A stretch of 64,000 bases of DNA from Saccharum officinarum (Eukaryota; Streptophyta; Magnoliopsida; Poales; Poaceae): positions 95,218,401-95,282,400 of the forward strand of contig CM036162.1 of NCBI GenBank assembly GCA_020631735.1. The letters are read 5' to 3'. The position numbers were made by a program, and so were the translations under genes. Every line of letters begins with the position of its first letter. The first letter of the stretch is position 1. The notes under the pieces are model-generated. The model was given only the letters and a program-made list of their open reading frames with translations, did not search any database and was not told the DNA's origin. Of the stretch, positions 12,701-23,600 are shown one piece after another.

Positions 12701-12840
12701 CCGGCGGCCCAAGGGACGCGGAAGAAGGAGGAAGCCGAGCAGGATGGCACGAGCCACCGCGCCGCGAGCAAGTACGCTAGTAGGATGTGCACACACAAAT
12801 GGTGGACGGGAGACGAACGAGGAGCAGAGCAAGGCGCCAT
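9733..12840 (-). CDS. Endo-beta-1,4-glucanase, glycosyl hydrolase family 9 (intact copy)
   Basis: Five minus-strand exons, 12840-12358, 12252-11953, 10748-10587, 10469-10194 and 10077-9733, total 1566 bp (521 residues), typical of secreted plant GH9 class B cellulases. The N-terminus has a hydrophobic signal-peptide-like stretch ending near residue 35-40. Family blocks are the catalytic [13 protein letters not shown], the block [53 protein letters not shown], the His-containing [11 protein letters not shown] and the C-terminal [19 protein letters not shown] with the acid/base Glu. The enzyme hydrolyses beta-1,4-glucan in the wall during growth or remodelling. No C-terminal carbohydrate-binding module is present. 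Intron 1 uses a GC donor and intron 2 is about 1.2 kb. Confidence 0.93.
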
Positions 12841-12918
12841 TTTTTTTCCAGCTTGCTGCTTCTACTCACACACACTAGCTCACTGTCACCTGCAGCGCAT
12901 CTTTGGTGTTTCGGCGCG

Positions 12919-12926
12919 TATTTATA
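12919..12926 (-). promoter_or_regulatory. Putative TATA box of the glucanase gene
   Basis: The minus strand reads tataaata about 80 bp upstream of the ATG, followed by GC-rich sequence. The identical element is at 32440-32447 in the other arm. Confidence 0.6.
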
Positions 12927-13089
12927 GGCAGCAACATGTCAAAATGCACATGCTTCCTACTGACAAAAATTGTCATACACTGCCCTTTTATCCATGGCAC
13001 TGGTAACTTCAGCATTGGTGGATTGCATGTACTGATGTAGTACACTAGTACTGCAAACACACAACAAATTGACGTCCAGGCCATTTACG

Positions 13090-13859
13090 CTGTGAGCGTG
13101 GCTTCATTCACATTTCACTCGATGTGTTCAGTAGAAACCGCTGGTGATGAGTGCCATCAATAGATATACATGGTTGTAGGGATGGTGTGTATTTTCAGGG
13201 TCTGGGGTTTTCTTGGATTTGTGGTAGGGAATGTGTGGGATAGTTGAAGGACAAAGGCTGGGGTCACGGGGGTGGAGGTAAGAGGTGAGGCCAAAGGATT
13301 GTTCAGGGTTCTTGATGGCCTACACGGGCAACCAGCAGCTACGGGCCACGATGTGGTCACATGCAGCGGTTAAGATGGCGGATGGAAGAACTAGGCCACT
13401 AGTCCACATACGCTGGCATTGTAAGCATGAGAGCGGTACAGATTGGGCTTCATTCAATGATTTTTAAATAAAATTGTGGTTTATGTTTTCTTATTGGTCT
13501 AACTTTTAAGGGAAGCCAGCTTAGAATTTTGGTTGAAACTCGATTGGTTGGACTAAGTTTTAGCTGATGTACTGTCCTTGTAGTATTATTGTTTTAGCCT
13601 AACATATGAAGGAGAGTGTGTCTCTTTTTTTTCTCAAGTCTTGGCTCATGCTGGATGCTATATGTGAACTTTGTTTGAGCAAAAACATGAATGGTGCATA
13701 TAGTACTGCTCTTTTTTCAGGGTTTTATTGTGTACGCCACTTTCAGAAAAGCCGAAATCTTAAACTAAGAAAGCTAACCTTAGGTGAGGCAAATATACTT
13801 ATCTTCTACACCTAAAAAATCCCAAAAGCTATCGTCTGCGTTTGCATCCACCCCGCCCC
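13090..13859. other. Non-genic stretch upstream of the glucanase
   Basis: No supported gene is visible. Small ORFs lack family signatures, and the sequence is identical or nearly so in the other arm, so conservation between the arms says nothing about coding here. One 9-bp tandem duplication distinguishes the arms (near 13580 here, 31776-31791 in the other). Confidence 0.5.
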
Positions 13860-13864
13860 ACGAC

Positions 13865-14135
13865 AAAAAAAAACACCGTAAAAAAAACTAACGTCCCTGA
13901 TAAAAAAATCAAATACAGCAAAAAAAACATTTCCGAAAAAATACACGGCAAAAAAGACACCGGCAAAAAAATCCACATCCCCGTCCCAGAAGCAAACTCT
14001 TACACAATACCGTTTCCTAAAAAAATACGGCAAAAAAATTGTTTCCAGAAAAACATATACGGCAAAAAAACATGTTTTAGAAACAAACTCTTCAACATCG
14101 AAGATCATATAAGGCAAAAAACCGTTCCGAAACAA
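13865..14135. repeat. Interspersed A-tract region with recurring cggcaaaaaa word
   Basis: Runs of five to eight A recur every 10-25 bases, many preceded by acggc or ccggc, for about 270 bp. The pattern is not a clean tandem repeat. The apparent lysine-rich ORF is a by-product of the A runs. The other arm carries the mirrored T-tract version at about 31225-31500 with different run lengths. Confidence 0.7.
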
Positions 14136-14301
14136 AATGTTCCACGTCCAAAATCATATAAACAACTGATTACAAGCCGATGAAACAGATCATCGAGTTT
14201 GGCCCTGAAAAAACTTGGTCTCTCAACCGACTACGGCATCGAGTCCAATCAGCACTCGCGTCGCCTATACTTAACAAATCCACGGCCGTTTTCATGATGT
14301 T

Positions 14302-14574
14302 CTAGAGGAGGTAGTCGATGAACGGGCATGTTACTAGACGCCTCGTCGTTCGGCACACATTGGCCCGCATAAGGTCGCATTCCTCCACCATTGACGAGGA
14401 GGAGTTGAGCTGAGATGCCTTTGAAAACAAGGAGGTGGTAGGCAGAAACATCGTTGACGATAGTGTAGAGGATGAAGAGAAGGTGCAGCGTATGTACTCG
14501 TAACTATCAGCGAAGTTACGTCGTAGAGCGAGACAACAGCGAGGGCAAGTAGGATGCGAGGACTGGTGTGGCAA
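14302..14574 (-). pseudogene. Unrecognised ORF fragment, differs between arms
   Basis: A 90-residue minus-strand frame rich in Ser and Thr, containing FADSYEYIRCTFSSSSTLSS and a C-terminal TRRLVTCPFIDYLL. I do not recognise a family. The equivalent frame in the other arm (30696-31022) is joined differently upstream and carries an 18-bp in-frame indel, so the reading frame is under little or no constraint. It probably derives from a broken gene or transposon fragment. Confidence 0.35.
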
Positions 14575-14679
14575 CAGTGACAGAGATCATCCGTGACAAC
14601 AGAGTGCCCTTGTGGAGCTTCATGGCCACGAGGGCGTACGCGAACGCAAACGACGAGAGAAAAAAATCCTCACGTACGG

Positions 14680-16584
14680 TGTAAGGTCCAAATGGCTAGA
14701 GAGGGTGAATAGCCTATTTAAATTTTCTACAAGCTTTACTAAACAACAAGTTAGTAAATAAGATGGTGAAGCTCTTCTAGCACTAGCACAACTAATCTAT
14801 GCAAGCCGCCTACACAATTCTAGTTAACAACAAGGCTATGATCTTTAGCTCACACCAACAACCTAAGTTACTAGGCTAATTACTCCTATAAGATAAGCTA
14901 TTCTACTCAAGCTAAATAAGGCAAAGAACAATAAGTAAAGGAGTGAGCTTGAATAGATATACCAACGTTGATGAGAAGAGATATGTCCAATGTACCAATC
15001 AATCAATGTGATCATATACACAAATGAAATCCTCGGCAATAAGATGACACAAGATTTTTTACCGAGATTCACTTGCTTCCCGGCAAGCTACTCCTCGTTG
15101 TGACGATGCACCCACTTGATGGATCACGAGCTAATCAACTATCAAGAGTTGAACCCTCAGCGGTGCCGCACATCCACTCACAAGATAGGGATCCTCTAAG
15201 CCACGAGCTCCACTAGAGTAGCCAATTCGTGAACTCCCGCGAGGAAGGCTCAAGAACCCCTCACAATCGCTTGGTGAGGCTCGAAACAATCTCCAATCAC
15301 GAGCTCAACACCACCGCTGCTCCAAGCCGTCTAGAGTGTCAGGAAACACCCAAGAGTAACAAGCAATCCTCAGCAAACTCGAAGATCAAGTGTCACTAGA
15401 TGCAACTATCAATGCAACGCACTTGAATCTCACTCAATCTCTCTAGAGTATGTAACCAAGCAAGGAGATGAGTGGAGGAGAAGTTCTCTAGCTCAAAATG
15501 TGCCTCAATATCTCAAATGTGCAAGAGAGAGCTAGCCGTTATGCCACTATCGCGCCCGATAGACGCGTCTGTTGCCTGACCGACAGACGCGGTCGGCAGC
15601 GTCTATCACACCACGCGACGCCACGTGTCCCTGAGCTTCGAAATCCAACGGTCGAGTTCACCATGCGACAGACGCGTCTGACGCTTCGCGTCCTCAGCGT
15701 CTATCGCCCGACAAACGCAGTCCAGTAAGGGTAAGTTTTGTGGAATCCTTCGACATAGCAACAGACGCGCCTCGGCGTCAGTCGACATCGCGCCCCGAAG
15801 TGACTCCGAGCTACCTACGACAGACGCTGACGTCACGCGTGCCCGCGTCTGTCGCCTCGTCTCTTCTCGGTTCAGCTCTATGTTGCTAGGGTTAGGCGAC
15901 ACATGCTAGCACCCGCGTCTGTCGCGTGCGCCACTGGCGTCTGTTGCTCAATTCTTAGCGAGAAAAGCCTCCGCGACTTCGCCACTTTTTCCGACTTTCG
16001 GCGTAAAGGAAATCGGTCATTTTCACTCCTCGAAAATGCCTGAATCCTGCCTCGCAAGCTCGGCGGGGGGAGAGAGGACCCCAAACCCCTCTCTACCGTT
16101 CAAACTCCACCGCCTTCTCTAATGTGCCAATACTATCATGCGTATATCACCATGTGCAGGTGTGTTAGCATTTTCACAATCATTTTCCAAGGCGATATGT
16201 TATCTTTCTACTAGATCCTAATGCATATGCTCAAGATGATAACCTAGTAGCACTTGATCCATGAGCTAACCGTGATTGCCCCTCTTGATAGTCGGCTATC
16301 AATCCTAAACCTGGTCAATCACTTTTCTACTCATCTTAGACCGGCAAAAGTGAACCCTACGATTATACCTTTGCCTTCATCACTTTGTTCTATGTCCATC
16401 TCCTCATGCTTGATCACCTTGATCATCATTTCATGTGCATCTCCACCTCTTGTGATCTTGTGGCCATCACTCCATGCCACATGCTCCTTCATCATGTGTG
16501 TTGCTTATGCCTAACTCATTCCACTTGATACAATAGCATTAGCAACTTGGTGTCATTAATTACCAAAACTAAACTTGGGCTTTC
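14680..16584 (-). mobile_element. Solo LTR, 1.9 kb, target duplication TACGG
   Basis: On the minus strand it begins TGAAAGCCCAAG and ends GGACCTTACA, so it has TG...CA ends. The 5-bp duplication TACGG lies directly outside both ends (14675-14679 and 16585-16589). No PBS, polypurine tract or coding sequence is attached, so this is a solo LTR left by recombination between two LTRs. It belongs to the same family as 47264-50687 and 51489-53464. It contains a cluster of palindromic words built on gacagacgcgtctgtc (about 15540-15960). Confidence 0.85.
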
Positions 16585-16589
16585 ATACG

Positions 16590-17110
16590 GGCACTCCAAC
16601 ATAAAAAGGAGGACAAGGATGTAGAGAGTAGATGGAAAGTTAAGATGGTTAGTTTGTGGCCAATCTTCAATTTGATATGATTTTATGCCACTAGTGCTAA
16701 CATTTACTACCTCATAATCCAACATGTTGTGTTCTACAAATCGTGTTTCCAAATTGCCAAAATCAACATATTTGGGCACTTTTTATGCAAAAGGAAGGGC
16801 GATGTTGTGTGGATGTCAAAAAAGAAGCCTAGGGAAGCCAAAGGGGTGCAAGTCAAATATTTCAGGGGCTTATATCTCGTTCTTGTTGTCTAGACCCTCG
16901 CCATGTTCGGGTCAAGCCTATTCTGCTCAGGTCAATTATGGTGTTGCAATATAGAGCCCACTTTTGCTAAAGGATAGAGGACACACGATTGGGAGAACCC
17001 TGGGGTTTCGGTGCAGAAGAGAAGAATGAAGACATGGTGTCAATCTTGTGAGAGGAAAAAAGGCAGCCAATGCAAGCCACAGTTGCCTCGCATCAGGCAA
17101 CACCACATAT
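16590..17110. other. Unrecognised sequence disrupted by the solo LTR
   Basis: A minus-strand frame (up to 16779) begins MPKYVDFGNLETRFVEH and would run into the LTR insertion, which therefore interrupted whatever this was. I recognise no domain. The remainder to the CACTA terminus has no supported feature. Confidence 0.35.
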
Positions 17111-17222
17111 CAACTACTAGAAATGTGTTCATCAATGACGATTCAGTCGTGACGCTTACTAATTTCGTCACGAACAAGCGACATTTCTTATGACGAAATT
17201 TCTAGCTTCGTCATAAGTAACA
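17111..17222. mobile_element. CACTA transposon terminus, cut by the assembly gap
   Basis: The sequence enters with ca-a-ctactagaaatg, matching the CACTACTAGAAATG terminus seen in the other copy but with one extra base. Subterminal tgacga/tcgtca words in both orientations follow, typical of CACTA (En/Spm-type) ends. The contig stops inside the element. The other copy (28045-28229) continues into its interior. Confidence 0.7.
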
Positions 17223-17322
17223 NNNNNNNNNNNNNNNNNNNNNNNNNNNNNNNNNNNNNNNNNNNNNNNNNNNNNNNNNNNNNNNNNNNNNNNNNNNNNN
17301 NNNNNNNNNNNNNNNNNNNNNN
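17223..17322. other. Assembly gap, 100 N
   Basis: Exactly 100 N, the conventional size for a gap of unknown length. It separates a CACTA end (left) from the middle of a gypsy reverse transcriptase (right), two unrelated sequences. Confidence 0.99.
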
Positions 17323-18502
17323 ATGTACTAAGAATTGCACTTCTCTTAACCAAAACTCACATTTACTGAACTTTGGCATACAGTTGGTGATCTCTCAGAC
17401 GAGTCAGAACAACTCTAAGATGCTCAACATGTTCTTCTTCACTTTTGGAGTATACCAGAATATCATCAATAAACATAACTACAAATTTATCAAGCTCCGA
17501 CATGAAAACTGAGTTCATCAGATACATGAAATGTGCCGGTGCATTGGTGAGACCAAAAGACATAACTAGGTACTCATACAGTCCATATCTGGTAGTGAAT
17601 GCAGTCTTTGGGATATCTTCAGGTCGAATCTTGATTTGATGGTACCCTGACCGAAGATCGATCTTTGAAAATACCTTTGCCCCCGCAAGCTGATCAAAGA
17701 GTAGATCAATGCGAGGCAACAGATATTTATTCTTAATGGTTACTTCATTCAGCGGTCGATAGTCAATACACATCCTTAAAGTCTGATCTTTCTTCTTGAC
17801 AAAAAGAGCTGGACATCCCCAAGGTGAGGAACTGGGTCTGATAAAACCTTTGTCACGTAACTCTTGTAATTGATCCTTAAGTTCTGCCAATTCATTGGGT
17901 GGCATTCTGTAAGATCTCCGGGATATTGGGGCAGTACCCGGTTTTAGCTCAATCACAAATTCTACATCTCTGTCTGGTGGCAGACCTGATAGATCATCTG
18001 AAAACACATCTGGAAATTCACAGACTACCGATATATCACAAATCTCCTGAACTGAAGTTGCACATATCCTTTCAACTGTTCTCTTTGGGATAGGAAGTTG
18101 GATAAGAAGATGAGATTTATTATCTGGCAGGTTCAACCTTATAGTTCTATGCAGTGCATCTATAAGGGCTCCTCTTTGGTACATCCAATTCATACCCAGG
18201 ATTACATCTATATCCTGTTTCTGTAATATTATCATTGAGGTAGGAAATATATGCCCACCTAACTCTATAGGTACGTCACGTACCATCTCCTTAGTACACA
18301 GTCGTCCCCCGGGCGACTGGATAAAGAAATCTTCTTGTGTTCCCATAATTGGAATGTCATGCTTAACAACAAAGGTGCGATTTATGAATGTATGTGATGC
18401 ACCTGAATCAAATAACAGTACTGCTGGATGATTAGCAACAGGGAACATACCCATCATAACAAGTTCTCCCTCTGGGATTACACTTGCTTGAGTGTAGAAC
18501 AC
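17323..18502 (-). pseudogene. gypsy pol: aspartic protease and reverse transcriptase, truncated
   Basis: In frame with gag it carries the protease active site [12 protein letters not shown] and Ty3-type reverse transcriptase motifs: [63 protein letters not shown] and the catalytic FIDDILVYS. Near 17371 an extra base shifts the frame before the KCEFWL block, and at 17322 the sequence enters the N gap. RNase H and integrase are absent from the window. Confidence 0.9.
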
Positions 18503-19594
18503 ACGTCTGGTCTTCTTCTTCTTCTCTCCCTTACCCTTCTGAACATTCAGGTTATTATTCTTGCTCTGAGGTTGTTGCTGTTGCGGTACGGGAGCTCTGG
18601 GATAACTGGGATTGTACTGCCTTGGATACGGGCAGTCCTTGAAAAAGTGGCCTGGCTTTCCACAATTGTAACAGGGAAAGTTATGGGTTACTGGAGTCTG
18701 GTTTTGAATACCAGGGGCATTCGGCTACTGTGGATATTGCGGAATTGCGGCAGGACAGAAAAACGTCTGCGGCTAAGCTTGGTATTGCGGTGGACGATAA
18801 GTTGGGCGGAAATGGTTCTGAGGGTGATAAACAAACCTCTGGCGCTTTTTAATGCCACTAGACGGGCTAGAAAACACTGGCTTCTTTTTCTTCGACTCTT
18901 TATGCAGTCGGGACTTCTCTTCTGACGTAATAGCCACATTGACTATCTCATGGTAAGTGGCATTATAGCAGGTGACCAATGCTTCCTGGATTCTGGTACT
19001 CAAACCTCTCATGAAACAACTCTTCTTCTTTGCATCGGTGTTCACATATTCCGCTGCATACTGGGACAGATGATTGAATTTGCCCACATACTGTAGAACT
19101 GTCTGGTTCCCTTGCTTCAGCGAGAGAAACTCTTCTAACTTCATGGCCATGACACCATCTGGGATATAATGTGCTCTGAAGGCTTCACGAAACTCCTGCC
19201 AAGTGATACGGTGGCCAGCAGGCCGTGCGGCGACCAGATTCGCCCACCACGCCCCTGCGGCACCTCTAAGCTGTTGTGCTGCAAACACGGGCTTCTGATG
19301 CTCCGTGCACTGTAAAAGTTCAAACTTCTGTTCCATGGTATGGAGCCAGTCATCCGCCTCTAGCGGCTCATCTGCCTTTGAGAACACTGGTGGACGGGTA
19401 TCGGTGAAATCCACATAAGTGGTTTCCCCTCCATTGTTATGGCCTCGACGGCCCTGATTTCCATTCTGATTCTGATTCTGAGCCAACAAGGTAGTGGCAT
19501 TAACTAGTGCGGCAATAGCTTTTGCCAAGGTGGGTGGAAACGGTGGGGGATTCAGAGGATTGTCCCTTTCTTGGGAAGTTCCAGTACCATCCAT
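18503..19594 (-). pseudogene. gypsy gag with zinc knuckle, two in-frame TAG codons
   Basis: The frame starts at ATG 19594 and contains the retrotransposon gag core (DDWLHTMEQKFELLQCTE, WWANLVAARPAGHRITWQEF, EFLSLKQGNQTVLQYVGKF). It is interrupted by TAG at 18775-18773 and 18727-18725, then continues in the same frame through a CCHC knuckle ([14 protein letters not shown]) near 18630-18675 and a basic linker into the protease. Gag packages element RNA into particles. With both TAG codons this copy cannot make a full gag-pol. Confidence 0.85.
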
Positions 19595-19786
19595 CTGTTG
19601 TACACAAACTATATTTATTTACATCGCTTTATTGAATTAAAAAGCAGTTAGTACAGTACTTGTATACACACACAACTTATCTTACATTATTTCATTACAA
19701 ACTTGCTCTCAAGCAAGAAACTACCCACTAAGGTTCTTAGAAAGCAGGAAAGACTACTATATTACACAACCATCCATGTCGACACT

Positions 19787-20305
19787 TCACTCCTCATCAT
19801 CATCGCTGATCACGATCACTCCATCCTCATTCTCCGGAGCACTTGCACCAGTGACATGACTCGCATCATCCCCACTTTCCATCATGGGTTCATCTTCTTC
19901 TAGATCTTCTTCCTCATTGTCCTCTCCATCAAGAACAATCACGGCACCAACATCATCTTCTACTACCTGGGGCTAATGATTGGGATTCATCATATCATTT
20001 AGCCTATGGACTTCCTCATGCAGAACTGTGTTGTACTGCTCTAGGTGTGTCACATAAAGCTCCAACTCACGAACACGAGCCCTGGCTTCTGTCTCCTTTT
20101 CCAAAGACTCCTTCTGGAACTGTTTCCAAAAACGCATGTTGCGCTTCAGTCGCTCCACTTCTGATGTAAGCCTTGCAACCACTGATTCCAAATCCGGGTT
20201 CGGATTATGGCTACTGCTTGCTCCATCACCTCTGGCGGCCAACTGATGACGCGACACTCCTTGCGGACCCATTTTCTTGCGAGGAGTCATCTTTACACGT
20301 GCCAT
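19787..20305 (-). pseudogene. Extra ORF upstream of gag: coiled coil plus acidic tail, one TAG
   Basis: The frame runs 173 codons from ATG at 20305 to TGA at 19787, interrupted only by a TAG at 19975-19973. Residues 1-30 are basic and Ser/Gly-rich, residues ~38-100 are heptad-like and charged (LTSEVERLKRNMRFWKQ, RELELYVTHLEQYN), and the part after the TAG is very acidic (DNEEEDLEEDE, SDDDEE). It lies between the PBS and gag in the same orientation. I do not recognise a named domain. It could be an accessory protein or a gag-leader of this family. Confidence 0.6.
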
Positions 20306-20675
20306 CCTATAGCAAGATAGAATTAGGACGATAAGAACAGATAGGGGGATCTAAAGGTTAGCATGAATAGGATTTGAACCTTACTTAACCCAAACCACTT
20401 TAAAAGGGAAGGTAGCTTAAGCAGGTTAATTAAACATGACGCATGCATCGCACTTACGATCTAACAGAAAGATTTAAGTAACACATGCAATCTTTATAAC
20501 ATAGGGCACTATACATTATACTTCACTACGAAGCTTTCAAATATGAGCTAAGGAAACTATAGAATAGATTAAGATAAGCAAAAGCAATTTGGACCAAAAT
20601 ATCAGTATTAAGTTTGTTTGACCCAAATCATTTTGAAGTTTTGCAAGGTAATACTACAATAACCCGAGTGATTAT

Positions 20676-20687
20676 GCTCTGGTACCA
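20676..20687 (-). other. Primer-binding site, initiator-tRNA type
   Basis: The minus strand reads TGGTACCAGAGC, two bases after the LTR end. It matches the initiator methionine tRNA 3'-end complement used by most plant gypsy elements with one difference from the common TGGTATCAGAGC. Confidence 0.85.
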
Positions 20688-20689
20688 GC

Positions 20690-23600
20690 TGTCACAGAAC
20701 CTCCTAATTATGATGGCCCACAAGTACCCGTCATTGCCATAATGACCTCTGCTGGCCGTACTTATGTTCACCATAACTTAAAAGGCATGCTTTCCTCCGA
20801 ACAGGATCCAATCACAGGAGTATTGCAATATTACAACAGTTTATTCAAAATATTCAACAGAGTAACGTAGCGGAAGTCTTACAATAATATAGGTTTACAA
20901 ACCAGTTTTCAAACTTCAAACCTTATGTAACATTATTACAAACCAGTAGTAGAGAAGTATCGGTATTAACTTTATTACAACACACAAGCGAGATGTCTTG
21001 CCCAAAGGCCACACAGTCTACTCGTCGTCGCTTTCTTCAACCACGACGGTCATGCAACAAGGCTCAAAGCAGACTTGTTCATGAACCGCACCTGCAACAA
21101 GGGGTTAACAAACCCTGAGTACTTGAGGGTACTCAACAAGACTTACCCGACTAAGACAAAGACTCCAAGGGCATGCTAGCTTTAGGGAATCAAGGTACGG
21201 GTATTCCAGAATCAAATTTTCTTTTGCAGAAAAGCATACTAAAGTAAGTCCTTACCTTCAATATTTTACTTTTACCATTGATGGTTCATTAACCAATTCT
21301 AAGTGATCCTAATCTAGATCAAAGTAATTATCATCAAAACCTTTCTCATTCTTTCTTTCAATTCCAGTTCTTAACTACGATGCAAGTCAGGTGATCAAGT
21401 CTCCATAACCGAGGAGCAACGACGATTCAAACCGATTATACCCAGCTGGGGATCCCTAACCTCACGACATATGTAGAACTGAATCTTGCATATATCAACC
21501 CTCATTTAGATCTCCCAAAACCAGAACGTGTCCATCGCCACCCGAGAGTACAGTACTCCTCGAACCCGACCAGATTCTAGCCCCGAGGGTACACGCTACT
21601 CTCGCCATCTCTCCACTCCCAGTGCGAGGTTAGGCGTTCTCGTAATGGAATCACCAATATTTTGGGCTTACCCAAGGCATGAAGCTAGTTGTAAAGTCTT
21701 GAACACAACAGGCTTACAACGAACAGACCTTAACTGACAAGGAGGAAACACTATATTGAGACTCTTTTCCCAATGCATGTTAGCAGTGGCCAAACCACCC
21801 GCCCGATCTTTCAAGTTCATTCTCATATTTCAATATTCATTCAATATGCCGTCATGGCTATATAAACATTGCATTTAAAAGCTTAACTTCTAAGCATAGC
21901 GAAGCATAATACGCATTTTCCATAAAACAGGTATCAAGGTTGATATCACAATAATCAAGGATGATAATGCAGCAATTGGGTTATCACTCAACTCCTAATT
22001 ACTTAATGCAGTAAACCATATTATAAATAATAAAACATTTGTAAAATTCAAGGTAGGGTTTAAATGCACCGGGGCTTGCCTTGCTCAGACACGACGACTG
22101 ACTCAGACCCGAGAACTCCAACGTCAGGTCTGAAACCCACCGACGATCGCTCTTCTCCGGAAACTGGCTCGACGGCTTCGACTTCTTCGAAAGCGGAGAC
22201 TACACGAACACATAACATGCTTTAACATGATGCTCGATGATAAACATGATGCTTGATGATAACATGCTACGAGTTACGACTGGAGTACACTTCCTTCGCG
22301 GTACAGTCGCAAACTGAAAACCTACTAACTAGTAGCGACGATTTCAGCGATACCAGCTTTAACCTAAACAAGTTACTAACAAGCTCAATCATGAAATTAA
22401 GGTGCCAGAGATCACCAAAGGGTAGTGACCTAAGGACATCACTCAATCAAAAGGCACACAACACTTAAAGTTCTTAAATTAACATTTATTTATTATTTAA
22501 ATAATTAGGACATAATTAGAAGTTAATCAAATTTTACCTAATCAAGCTCAAACTTTTTCTATGGATTAAGAATGATTTATAACAGTGTCATAATAAATTT
22601 CATCATTTTTGGATTAATAAATTAATTATTAAAATTCATGGAAGTTGCATTTAATCTTTATTAGAACTAATTAATTCTACTGCACAAATATTCAAATTCA
22701 TGATTTAACATTTTTCCTAGATAGTTTATACATTGAGAATTCTACACAAAAATTTTCATGAATTTTGGAACTCTACACAATTTTTAATAAAATAAACAAA
22801 TAACTAAACTATTTATTTATTTGAAAAAGAAAAACAAAAACGAAATCAGGCCGATTCTCCTTTCTCCCGCGGTCTAGCCCAACTAGACGGCCCGCTGGCG
22901 CACGCCCGTGCCCGCACGCGCGCTCGGCCCATCCGCGCGGCCCAGCAGGCGGCCCAGCCCGCTCGCTCACCCGCGCGCACTCTCTCTCTCTCTGCGCTCG
23001 CTGACAAGCCGGCCCCGCCTGTCATCTTCCTCCTCCCGCTCTCTCGCTCGCTCCCGCGTGCTCGCTCGCTCTCCTGCGGTGGCCGGCCGGTGACCGAAGC
23101 TTCGGTCGACAAACTGACCCTACCACAATGCCCCACACCTTCTCCTGAGTCCTTGGCACTGGTCTACAACGCGTCTCGAGCTCCGGTGACCCTTCACCGA
23201 CGACGGTGGCGGACCGTGGCCGACGGTGAGCCGCTAAAACATGCCTTCAAGAACGGAACAATCAAATTAAAGGCGTAGAAAGGATCGGTGGCTCACAGTG
23301 ATCACGTTGGTGCTCTTGCTGGCGGCTGGGAGGGATTGGAGTGGCCTGGCAACGTGGGGGCGGCGATGGCGGTCGGTCGCCGGAGGCAAGCACGGGAACA
23401 GGCGGTGCGGAGGTTTGGGTGCGAAAACAGTGAACTCCGGTGGTCCACGAGGTGCGTGAGGCCAAGGCGGAGCTAAGGGTGCGGTTGGCGTGGCCGGAGA
23501 TGGCCTGGTGGCGGCAGCGGCGAGCGGCGGAGCTGTGGTGGCGGCGGTGGCGAAAAAATGGTAAACGTCACTGTGAACCCGGCGTATTTATAGAAGGCAG

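Noticed and set aside
11815..12780. 321-codon plus-strand ORF opposite the glucanase (and its mirror at 32360-33550)
   Set aside because: It is the antisense of GH9 exons 1-2 and reads across an intron. High GC keeps the antisense frame open.
13842..14183. Lysine-rich ORF
   Set aside because: Produced by A runs, and broken differently in the other arm.
22846..23136. Arg/Ser-rich ORFs in the gypsy LTR
   Set aside because: They come from a CT-repeat, GC-rich part of the LTR and have no homology signal.
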